42,273 bases of DNA from NCBI GenBank assembly GCA_002803225.1, contig NXFV01002045.1, positions 1 through 42,273 on the forward strand. Direction: 5' to 3'. Below, in pieces: positions 1 through 8,231 of this stretch; positions within the stretch are counted from its first letter, which is position 1; each line of letters begins with the position of its first letter. The stretch comes from Gamarada debralockiae (taxonomy: Eukaryota; Ascomycota; Leotiomycetes; Helotiales; Hyphodiscaceae). Both the position numbers and the translations under genes were made by a program. The notes below the pieces were generated by a model. It saw nothing but the letters and a program-made list of their open reading frames with translations. It ran no database searches and was not told the DNA's origin.

Positions 1-119
1 TCGTTGTGCGTGTCATAGGCCTCGAAAAACCGGGTCTTTTTAGTAGTCGAGTAATCAGGAGGACCGGTATTATTCGGAGGAGTGCTTGGGCGCTTTGTAG
101 AGCGTGTTGTGGGAGCCAT
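1..119 (-). CDS. Tc1/mariner-type transposase, N-terminal fragment running off the left edge
   Basis: An ATG at 119..117 opens a 39-codon reading frame that is still open at base 1. The peptide begins MAPTTRSTKR, is rich in Thr/Pro/Ser, and then has KKTRFFEAYDTHN. From family knowledge, an (R/K)xRFF(D/E)AYD segment starts the helix-turn-helix region of many fungal Tc1/mariner (Ant1/MarCry-like) transposases. The reading frame is too short for the ORF cut-off and the catalytic DDE part lies outside the window. It sits downstream of, and replaces, the C-terminal part of a P450 gene on the same strand, so it reads as an element inserted in that gene. Family assignment rests on one short motif. 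Confidence 0.5.
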   Translation of the reverse strand, partial: MAPTTRSTKRPSTPPNNTGPPDYSTTKKTRFFEAYDTHN

Positions 120-222
120 AATTGAGTGTGTTGAAAGAAGAGTGTTTTTAAGAATCAGTGTTTATTTACGATCGGCTAATTTTCGGCTGTTCCGATTATC
201 TTGGCACCCCCTGGTGGACCAA
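120..222 (-). mobile_element. Terminal (5' untranslated/TIR) region of the Tc1/mariner-like element
   Basis: Between the transposase ATG and the last recognisable P450 codons lies about 100 bp that fits neither gene. It contains an AT-rich stretch and the inverted core TTCGGCTGTTCCGATTATC, of the style seen at ends of fungal Tc1/mariner elements. The exact end and the TA target duplication cannot be fixed because the other terminus is outside the window. Confidence 0.35.
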
Positions 223-1057
223 ATCATCTGAACGAGTGAAGCTGCCGTCTGTCTGTGCCCTTTCGAGCTCGTCCAGAAGTCTTCGGCGCTGAGGTAGATT
301 CTTTAAGAGAAAGTATAATATGGTGCGGAGGATGATGGCAGTGGTGTCCGAACCTGCGAACATATTCGCTACTGTCAAAGCAAGCACACGCTGTCATCGA
401 TGAAAGCGGGGTTCTTTTCTTTGGCTTCGAGAAAGTGAGTCAGAAAATCTTTTCGTCTTACAGGACCATCAGCTTCACTTTGGACAGTCTGCTTTTGCGG
501 TTTCGGACGGCTAGCCACACGCGCTTTGGCGAAATCGACAACTGCTGTGGTGGTGTTCAGCAGGCTGTGATCACTGCACCAGAGGCGAATCGGGTTCTTC
601 ACCAGCAATTGATCCAGGAATGGCATTTGCCCTATCTTTAGTCCCAAATCCATCAGTCAACCATCCATATTGATATTGGAAGAATTGAAGCCTACCACGG
701 AAACATAATTAAGCAAGCTCTCCAGATTCCCAATAATTCCATCGACATCTTCTCCCTTCTCAACAAAACCCAACCGCTGCGAGAACGACAACTCGCCAAT
801 GACATCAAAAGCATAATACTGCAGCCAGGTTCCAAAATCACACACTCCCTCCTGAGTTTCCTTGTTTCCGAATCTCATTTCCAGTTCATTCAGAAACAAC
901 TCAATAGTCGAATCACCAACGGCTCAAACTGCACTAACGAACTCATCGAATACGCATTAGCAACCGCACGGCGCAACTTCACGAAGAATTTCTCATCGGT
1001 GCTGGTGAACAAGGTATATAGTCATTTGCCTTTAGAGATCGTTTGTTGCACGGGGTT
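223..1057 (-). pseudogene. Cytochrome P450 (pisatin-demethylase-like), middle part, broken
   Basis: Read from 1057 down, the frame gives PVQQTISKGK, then LFTSTDEKFF, then LRRAVANAYSMSS (helix C, WxxxR-type region). It continues through FGTWLQYYAFDVIGEL and DLGLKIGQMPF to the I-helix AGSDTT oxygen-activation motif near 350. Lesions seen directly: TGA at 1022-1024 where Arg is expected, a one-base deletion near 915, TGA at 657-659 where Trp is expected, and a GT duplication near 387-390 that shifts frame just before the I-helix. After FTRSDDLV the similarity ends at the transposon; the ExxR and Cys heme-ligand regions are absent. The N-terminal part is not upstream here. A matching N-terminal piece of the same P450 type lies at 16,877-17,103 on the same strand. 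Monooxygenase function is certainly lost. Confidence 0.8.
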
Positions 1058-1345
1058 AGATATGCGATCATGTTCTACTAGTTCCGCGTATGGCTTGCAT
1101 TTCCTGAGAGAAAGATGTAATCAAAGGATCCAAGCAAACGCCGGTTGAAAGAACTCTTACTTCTGGCAGCCTGTCATCAAGCAGGTCTGGTAATGGTAAT
1201 GTCAAAGCGGACACATCTCGTGACACTGTCTAATCTCGGATGTGCACTTCGAAGTTCGAACTTAAAAGCCTGGAACGAATTAAAAAGGCAGAACAAGCTC
1301 CGATGATTTTGTAACGATGTGATATTGTAATGAGATTCTTCGCTT

Positions 1346-2705
1346 CTATGAACTTACCAACGTCCACTGGCCACCCGCCAAATTGTCAGCGACACAATTC
1401 ACAAACTTGACGCTCTGTCCACTATCACTTTCAAGGTCCCCATCACACCAGGCAAACTCTCACTCCCCACCGTCCCCTTCGGCGTACTAAAGCTCATCTC
1501 AGTCACCGTCCCATTCTCACCACCACTCGCCTTAATCCGATTCTCAAACCAACCTAACCCGGTGCTAAACCCCGCCTCGACCTCCATCAAATCCCCAGCT
1601 TGCAGAGCAATCATCCAAACCCTCCCACCAGTCTCCACCAACCTAATCCCCGCAACGTAGAAACTCATCAACGAAGTAGATCCTGTACTCCGCCCATGCG
1701 CGTGCGAAGCCCTCATGTCATTGCTATAAGGCGCATAATGCAGACTCCCATCCGTGCAATACCCCTCGATGAACGTACTGTTCGTCATCCGGGGGTCGGT
1801 GAACATGAATCCCCACTATCCCCTTATGATTTAGAGTGTAGAGAGGTGGTCTAAGGAGAGGAAGTGGGCTTCGAGTTCGAATGAGCCGATGAATGGGAAG
1901 ATAGTGAGATGAGAGCCGGCTTCAGGGGCGGGCGCGACGTAGGTTCTCCCGCGGGATTTTAGAGAGATGGATATTGCTTGGTTTTGTGAGGGGCAGAGGG
2001 TTAGGTTGGATTTTATGGCCCAGGCGTTGCCATCTCGTGGCGATAAAGTGATGGTTTCGTTGTCGGTGTAGAGGTTTGTGGTTGGTTTCCAGAGCGCGGC
2101 GTTAGCTGCGGCTTTTAGTCCCATGGTGATGGGAGACCAGGTTGTGGCGGAGGTGGCGTCGTTGAGGATTGTGGCGAGGGTGATGGCTTGGGTTAGGGTG
2201 TAGTAGAGGATGGCGTTTGCTTCGATGTTCTGATGTTTGTTAGTGAAGAGAAAGCAGCGAAGGAAGAGATAATTACGTGGCTACCTATGCCTATACGGAG
2301 CTAGTCTGCTGCTGGCGTGACGTTTCATCATGCCTGAACTATCGATGTAGCGTGAACATGCTAGACCACGCGTAAAGTGGTTCCAGTTACTCTGCAAGTA
2401 ACTCAGATCTCCAGTGTAGTGGTAATAATAGGATATCCTAATCAGACTATACAGGTGGTACGTGAAGCTGACAATACCAAGCTCATTGAAAGGATACCCG
2501 CATACGGCAAAAATCCAGATGCATTCTGCAAAGCAAGAAGCGAGTTGAGTGGGTTCTGCACAGAAACAAGATCATTGGTGCTGACAAATATGCTTGGCAA
2601 AGCAACGGACATATCTCCAGGCCAGACCTGACAATATCGTTTCGCGTCATCTACGACACAGCTGCCGCCTTCAGTGATGGTGGTGTTGTTGTACCAACTG
2701 TCTGT
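1346..2705 (-). pseudogene. GH78 alpha-L-rhamnosidase, catalytic and C-terminal half, broken
   Basis: From 2705 down the reading gives SWYNNTT, VWPGDMSVALPSIFVSTNDL, LPYAG, SFTYHLYSL, WNHFTRGLA, NIEANAILYYTL, DGNAWAIKSNLTL, APAPEAGSHL, FIGSFELEAHFLS, DPRMTNSTFIEGY and finally VNCVADNLAGGQWTL, the conserved run of fungal GH78 six-hairpin enzymes. An intron near 2229-2277 (GTAATT donor, CACTAAC branch, CAG) precedes NIEAN. Lesions: frameshifts near 2500, 2320 and 1415; TAG at 2301-2303 where Trp is expected; TAA at 1831-1833; and TAG at 1816-1818 where Gln is expected (the residue before WGFMF). The N-terminal half lies separately at 11,140-11,681 on the same strand. The intact enzyme would be secreted and remove rhamnose from plant glycosides. 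Confidence 0.85.
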
Positions 2706-3551
2706 TTGAGGAAGGGAGATTGTCAAGATCACTGCTGTAATTCGCTCAGCACAGCCTTCGAAAGATCGAACTGCGTGTTCGATATATCGGCCATGAAGGA
2801 TATAAGCGAAGCCCTGCCCATCCAGGGTTAGATCGTGGGACGGGAGATGATCTTAAGTCGGACTTACTATCTTTGAAGAATCGCTAACTAGAATCCCCCC
2901 TGATCCAGTTCTTAACAGGATCTCACCTCCAGTCATATGAGTTGTATCACTAAGCATAAGGACGCAGACATATGGGTAGTCATCTCGGTGATATTGGACA
3001 GGATGATGGGAACTGTTGCCACTGGGTAAAATGTTGACATGAGAGATCTCCATGTCCATAACCGGGACAAGGTCGAGTCCCACGACTTTAGAGATAGGGG
3101 CAAGTGTCTTTGGGTGATTCCAAGCATTATATGTGAACCTAACTATCCAATCGCACTTGTCAGTCTTGTTTCTATTCTTGGGAAGTAGAACGTACTCTAG
3201 GGCCATCCCTCTCAGCTGAAAGCCCGCAATTTCACTGCTCTTTTGGAATTCATGCCGGACCATGTCGCTAAGTAGCTCCCTCCGCATCTTGTCAGTCGCC
3301 CCTACTGAGAACAGCGGGAAGTTTCCTGATAGAGCGAAAGACATAATTGTATAATCATATTCTAACTCTATATCCGCGAGCGTCCATGAACTCCTTGGAA
3401 GAGAGAAGACCAGATATTCATCGGGGTCGAAATCTGTTGCGCCGGGACTAAGCTTCCGTTGTTGTTCTTTCTGCCGCATAGGAAAATGATCTTGACAAAA
3501 TGATTTCACAGCTTGCCCATATTGCAAACTCGCTTCTTCTGTGCTTTTCAT
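2706..3551 (-). pseudogene. 2-oxoglutarate/Fe(II) oxygenase-like gene, 3'-truncated and fused in frame to the GH78 remnant
   Basis: The first in-frame ATG is at 3551; the frame is open further upstream to about 3704, so an upstream exon is possible. Exon 1 ends at 2868 before GTAAGT; the intron is 2867..2814 (54 nt, CTAAC branch, CAG); exon 2 starts at 2813. The product shows YHRDDYPYVCVLMLSD (HxD metal pair), then MTGGEILLRTGSGG. After splicing comes HGRYIEHAVRSF (distal His), and AERIT supplies an Arg at the usual 2OG-binding spacing. This H-x-D...H...R order is that of Fe/2OG dioxygenases. The usual C-terminal tail is missing: within about 12 codons of the Arg the frame runs without a stop into GH78 sequence and continues to 2442. 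Substrate unknown. I call it non-functional or chimeric because of the lost tail, although exon 1 is clean. Confidence 0.6.
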
Positions 3552-4129
3552 TATCTGGCAAGCTATTGGCTCTAGTCTTCGCTCTCTGTTTATGGTTATT
3601 ACCTCGAGGCTGCAATAGTATTGAGTAAATACTGTCTTAATACTGTTCCTGGTGGACGGTCTAGCTAATATGGCGAGGCTGTAGAATGTTCGTGGTTTGC
3701 ACACAAAGATGTTGTCAGAAATAAAATTGACAATATTTACTATAGTTTGGGGGGGATAGTAGACTTTAATACTTCAGGAAGGTTGTTACAGGGTGGTAGT
3801 TTGTTGCTCTTATTTGGGACCTTGAATATAACGATTGTCTCACAGGAGAATTAATCAGCTTCAAATGTGAAGCAGCGGCTATTATGTTTCTGATTTGGAT
3901 AAGAATTAGAGCCTTTTGCCCTAAGATTCCCCTTGTCCATGATCCCCAGCACCGTGATGGTTTCATAAATCACGTGATATATACAATAGAAGACAGATTC
4001 GATCATCTTCTTTTCTCTACCAAGGCTCTTCCCTTGCGAACGAGGTTTGAATGATACTCCCCCCTCCATGCCCCGATATGTGGCGTGCAAGAGGATATTG
4101 ATAGTGGCCTTGATTCACTCCTTCCAAAT
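3552..4129. other. Intergenic stretch, no supported gene
   Basis: Two overlapping minus-strand open frames of 66 and 79 codons lie here, but neither has a recognisable domain nor credible splice signals joining it to a neighbour. A run of seven G occurs near 3748. Nothing else seen. Confidence 0.4.
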
Positions 4130-4408
4130 CTAGCTCACTACATTCAGACCATCATACTGCTTCGCTTTGAAAAATGCCACTATCAGCTTAAGAGCCCGAT
4201 ATCCTTGCGCCTCAGCAACATTTGCTCTTGCAATAGCTTCAAAAATACTAAAGCTTGAATCTGGAGTCTGATCCGGATCCTTTAAGAACCAATGATGGAC
4301 GAACACGGAATACACGTAATATTTGACTTCTTTCTCGTGTACAGGGCCATCTACAGCGCCCTTGTTCCCCAAGGGCCTTTCTATTTGGTACTCATAAATG
4401 AGATTCAT
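4130..4408 (-). CDS. Small hypothetical ORF (92 aa)
   Basis: A single open frame from ATG at 4408 to a stop at 4130 encodes a well-mixed, soluble-looking peptide with a KYYVYSVFVHHWF aromatic segment and an amphipathic FEAIARANVAEAQGYRALKL segment. I do not recognise the family. It could be an intact short gene or the tail exon of a decayed one; no clear intron acceptor was identified upstream. It lies in the block between the GH78 halves, downstream in orientation of the FAR1 fragment. Confidence 0.3.
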   Translation of the reverse strand: MNLIYEYQIERPLGNKGAVDGPVHEKEVKYYVYSVFVHHWFLKDPDQTPDSSFSIFEAIARANVAEAQGYRALKLIVAFFKAKQYDGLNVVS

Positions 4409-4719
4409 TATTTTGTCGGAAGAATTGCCTTATACTTCCCCGAGTCCGGGAATTTCGATGAAGCTGAGTAATTCATTGGTACATATACACAAACAAGATG
4501 TAGGTTCATCTCACATTATAATGTCTTTTGACTTATCTCTCTAAATGCTCCGCTCGCTATAAGAGCACGATTTGTAAGCTGCTGCGGAAACGAATGATGT
4601 ATGTATCGCGTCTGATTCGGCTTGCGATCCGAGAAAAGAGAATCCAGCGCGCCTGGAAGTCGGCGACGAATATGAATCCCAAACAAGTCCCAACCTAGTT
4701 AGCGACTCTCGCCGCTTTT

Positions 4720-4768
4720 CTCAGGTCTTGCTCAGGTCTTGCTCAGGTCTTGCTCAGGCCCTGCTCAG
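4720..4768. repeat. 11-bp tandem repeat, about 4.4 units
   Basis: The unit CTCAGGTCTTG is present three times exactly (4720-4752), followed by a fourth unit with two changes and a partial fifth. No gene is attached to it. Confidence 0.9.
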
Positions 4769-4958
4769 CTAGCCCCACGTGAAGTAATCACCTGATGGCT
4801 GATGCTCAAGTGTAAATCACTGGCTACCCCGATTTCGCAAGGTTTTATCGCGAATGGCAAGTTTAAACGAGCATGCTTTAGCAGAAGCTGTATATGACTC
4901 TATATAATTGCATAGGAATCAAACTATACGAGAAATTATCCCAGGCCCGCTCTAAAAA

Positions 4959-4976
4959 TCTCTCTCTCTCTCTCTC
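4959..4976. repeat. (TC)9 microsatellite
   Basis: Nine perfect TC dinucleotides followed by a C-rich stretch. Not in a recognised gene. Confidence 0.9.
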
Positions 4977-6032
4977 CCCAACCCCAAACACCAAGTACTA
5001 CTAGCTAGCCGTACCTGCGCCTCCCCCTTTTGTACACTTCTGTCTTTTTACCGTATGTCATCGATTCAATTTACAAGCATTTAGCAAGTCTCGGATTGTT
5101 ATATATATAATAAGTATATTGTATTCTCGAAGTCTGTCTGAACTAAAAACGTGAGTAGGAAGAGGTCTTTATATAGGCCTGAGTACAGTGTTGATTTGTA
5201 AGCAGTGGCAAATGAGTGACTCATATAAGTCACAAGATTAGTTATTAGAAACCAAGGTAGTATTGTATAAGTAAGTAGTATACTGAGTAGCGAAGGTGAC
5301 GAATAACAGTCTAACATCTGACAGCAAGCGATATATAGCTGGAATAAAGTCTGGTATTTTAAGAAGGGGAGTAAATAGTTATAATTTATGAATCCTATAC
5401 TAGTGAATCTAATGACAAATTACGAATGTGACAGTGGGCACTCAAGCAATGCAAATCAAGCAGTACTCTCTATTCTTAGAATTATCGACAAGGAGAAAAG
5501 GTTCTACAGAAGTCTAATATAACTCCAGGACGCGCTAGTGCACGGGCGCGTCACTCACGCGTAGGCAGCACAATCAGGTGACATTCGCCAGAACTGTCAC
5601 AGTACCTATCTCTAATTAGCCTAACCTGATCAAATCACTAAGATCTAAGTCTTAGGAACATACTCCGTCTATTTCTGTCTAACGTAGTAGATACTAGCCT
5701 TAATATCATTGGCGTCCACCGGCTACAAGAATAATGTATTATCCAAACCGACCTCCATCTGATCATAATCTTCCCCGCTCGGCATCTCCTTCTCCCTCTC
5801 CTTTAATATTCGATTAGCGTAGGTGCGTTTTTTGAGAACATTCTCGAGGACGTTAAAGGTGCGTGCCACTAGCACTTGGATGGTAGGGGCCATGATCCTG
5901 TACAGGCCCAAGGAGTCTTAATAGCAGCGAGGGTGTCCGCCGCTAAGAGTAAGATAAGAAGGAGGGAGGGAGAGGGATGGGGGGTCGATCGAGTAGGGGA
6001 ATAATCGTAGTCTTCCAGTTCCTGTCTATTTG

Positions 6033-6653
6033 TTAGTAAAAACAGGGGTTATAGCAGCTCGAGATTGAAGAACTACTTATCTTCAAAAGCCAGCGTATTG
6101 GGGACATGCCATTTACCTCTTTAGCACGTGACTTCTGTATTATATTGGATACGTCCTTCGAAGTCAAAGTGACGCTTATGTCCTCACTACGCAGAGAACT
6201 GACGATCTGCGCGTTCGATAAGCCAGCCTTTGCAAAGGAGTCGATTCTAGCAACTGTTTCTGCCGAAGTAGCAGCTAATCTGTGTACTGAATATGCGGCA
6301 GAGTCTGCAGAGCGCGCGTGGTTGTGTTCCCCGTTGATAATTGAGACCTGGAAGCTACCTGAGATCTTGTCTCTTACTAGCGCCACCTTCATCTTACAAT
6401 CTGTCTTCTTGCTACCAGTTTGCTTTCGTCGATTCGACTCGTTCACGTACTCTTTTTTACCTCTGCTATCGTACTTCCCAGCGCGATCGCAGACGTATAT
6501 AACACGATTTGGTTGCTTGTCCCAGCGAGAGAAGGCATAGCCTTTATCCTTTGCATGCCTTTGAATAGCAGTAATTGCAGTATCAATATTGGTGTAGACT
6601 GCTTCCGGAGGGGGACCACAAGACTGAGCTGATGAGAACGATGCCATAGCCAT
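6033..6653 (-). CDS. FAR1/MULE-type DNA-binding domain protein without transposase core (206 aa)
   Basis: Start chosen at ATG 6653 (MAMASF; a second ATG at 6647 is as likely), because the frame further upstream has no ATG. The product opens with PPPEAVYTNIDTAITAIQ, HAKDKGYAFSRWD, VIYVCDRAGKYD, a basic linker, KKTDCKMKV and GEHNHARS. This is the C...C...H-x-H zinc module and layout of the FAR1 (WRKY-GCM1) domain that begins fungal Mutator-like transposases. A second helical part (AGLSNAQIVSSLR, KDVSNIIQKSR, SPIRWLL) also matches the region before the DDE core. The frame stops right there, so the catalytic domain is missing. It may be an internally deleted MULE or a DNA-binding-only derivative. 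No internal stop or frameshift is present. Confidence 0.75.
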   Translation of the reverse strand: MAMASFSSAQSCGPPPEAVYTNIDTAITAIQRHAKDKGYAFSRWDKQPNRVIYVCDRAGKYDSRGKKEYVNESNRRKQTGSKKTDCKMKVALVRDKISGSFQVSIINGEHNHARSADSAAYSVHRLAATSAETVARIDSFAKAGLSNAQIVSSLRSEDISVTLTSKDVSNIIQKSRAKEVNGMSPIRWLLKISSSSISSCYNPCFY

Positions 6654-6751
6654 AGAGATGGTGGTGTTATTGTTTGATTGAAGTGTTGATCGAGAGAGGT
6701 GTTTTAGAGCGGGGAAAAACTGGAGGCTCAAAATATCACGTGCGGCCTGAC

Positions 6752-6757
6752 TTTATA
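6752..6757 (-). promoter_or_regulatory. TATA-like box upstream of the FAR1 gene
   Basis: On the minus strand the sequence reads CACTATAAAGTCAGG about 100 bp upstream of the chosen ATG at 6653, a normal spacing for a fungal core promoter. An E-box-like CACGTG lies between the two. Motif only, no expression evidence. Confidence 0.35.
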
Positions 6758-6871
6758 GTGGTACCTGCCCTTGCATCGGTGGCACTGGTGGCGACTAATA
6801 ATTTGTATGGGTAGGTGCGTTGGATAGGTGTACGCCCTAAGTCACTCGAAAATCAAGATTGGTCTTGGCAA

Positions 6872-7096
6872 GTCGATTTAGTCATTCACCCAAGTCGATT
6901 TAGCTGGCCCCTTGTTTATAACCATTAAGGAGGGAAGTGACGAGCAGCCTGCCACACCACGTTGCTCGCACTGAACGTGTCATGAAACTTGACGAAGCTG
7001 CAGACCCAAGGTGGATCACAGCATATCGACTTAAGATAAAGAGCTCGTCGATGTCGACTTAGCTAGCGCGCTATCGGCATATGATTGTCGACCTAG
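6872..7096. repeat. Cluster of five TCGA(T/C)(T/C)TA motifs
   Basis: Copies of GTCGATTTAG or close variants start at about 6872, 6893, 7026, 7053 and 7087, all in the same orientation. Three of the five contain TCGACTTA or TCGACCTA. They lie in the roughly 720-bp space between the divergent FAR1 gene (6653) and the plus-strand gene at 7375, so they could be promoter elements of either, or an old subterminal repeat array of the MULE. Confidence 0.5.
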
Positions 7097-7374
7097 ACAA
7101 GTATCGATCTTTCTCCTTCATACGTCTTCATTGCAGCACTTTTGCAATATTCCTACCTGAACCTGGAAAGAGCGACAGGTACACGTGATGAATTCATTTA
7201 TCCGCCAAGCGACTGAACGCTAGTGCATACGCGCGATAAAACCTCTACTCGACTTCCAACCTTTTTGTCGTAGTCTACAGCTTTTCGGTCCCAAACTCAC
7301 CTTCACACCAAGACCAGGTGCTCACATCTGTGAATCAACAACCCAACCTCACAACCTCAATCATCAACATAACA

Positions 7375-8229
7375 ATGGCAACTTCGCATTCAGGCCAGTC
7401 GGACGAGCCTCCCTACCGCTCGTACAAAGAGCTTCGAAGCGATCATGTACATGCCCTCTTCTCTCCTGCCACCAAGCGTCTCTTCTGGCCTCTCTATGGT
7501 GTCTTTCCCACCGCAATTTCCGTCATGAAGACTCCTCGCAGTCCGGACGATCTCGAACCCTACTTCCAACCAGACACTGGAGGTAGTGGCAGCGGCACGT
7601 GGCACGAGATCTCGCAGCTGCCTCTCACCGAACCAAAGGTCTCATCTGTTGAGGCTTCAGTCTACGACCTCGACCAATGGGAGTTTGATTGGATGGCGTG
7701 GCATAGGGATCACGCCGGAGGCGAGTTTGACCCCGAGTATGTCACGTACGGAGATCTTAGCGATGAGGACCGGCCTCACGCGAATGACCCGAAGGAGGAC
7801 GGCAGCTGGGAGGAGGACTCGGACACGGAGTTTCTTGTGAAATGCTGTGGAGAAGACAGACCGCTTAGGAAGAGAGGAGTAAATTTAGTGGTCACGCCTT
7901 CTGCAGGCAATCACTTTGTCACGGTGCACGACTACGTCAGCGGTAAGTCTGGCTTCTAAGAGTTAGCGACTTTTCTAATGATAATGCCAGCTGTGCATCC
8001 CTGGCTCATGAGCTTGCGTGAGGATATTTTGAAAGCTAAGACGGTTGCACGTCCTCAGCCTTATTCTGCGTTGGCGCCAACCGAATGGATGGTGAATAAG
8101 GGGCCGGAACACAAAATAGAAGAAAAGGAGAGCTGGATTCGGGAGCATGGCGGTGGCCCGCCTCGTACTATGCCTGCCTCAACTGCCGCGATCCTCAATA
8201 GGATACGTGCGAGTAGGAATAGGCCCTGA
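7375..8229 (+). CDS. Conserved-looking fungal protein of unknown function, 268 aa, two exons
   Basis: ATG at 7375 lies in a CATAACAATGGC context; upstream open sequence has no ATG. Exon 1 is 7375..7942, intron 7943..7990 (48 nt, GTAAGT...TCTAATG...CCAG), exon 2 7991..8229; joining gives YVS-AVHPWLMSLREDI without a break. The protein is soluble, with a structured N-terminal part (SATKRLFWPLYGVF-like), an acidic Asp/Glu-rich middle (EEDSDTEF) and a basic C-terminus (RIRASRNRP). No catalytic or binding motif is recognised. Its stop codon coincides within about 10 bp with the first sequence of the GH55 fragment that follows on the same strand, so the 3' end of this gene sits at a rearrangement junction. 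The natural C-terminus could be different. Confidence 0.7.
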
Positions 8230-8231
8230 TA

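Larger units (their letters stand above)
4409..6032. other. Gene-poor, AT-rich interval left of the FAR1 fragment
   Basis: Where a full MULE transposase would place its DDE catalytic domain, downstream of the FAR1 domain on the minus strand, I see only short frames. The longest sensible one (5911..5723, 62 codons, KKRTYANRILKEREKEM) is basic and helical but not recognisable. No terminal inverted repeat matching the far side of the FAR1 gene was found by eye. The interval also holds the 11-bp and TC repeats and a purine-rich GGAGGGAGGGAG tract near 5960. Confidence 0.5.

Noticed and set aside
435..641. Plus-strand ORF of 68 codons over the P450 remnant
   Set aside because: Antisense shadow of clearly P450-like minus-strand sequence.
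6106..6540. Plus-strand ORF of 144 codons
   Set aside because: Antisense to the FAR1 domain; no protein features of its own.
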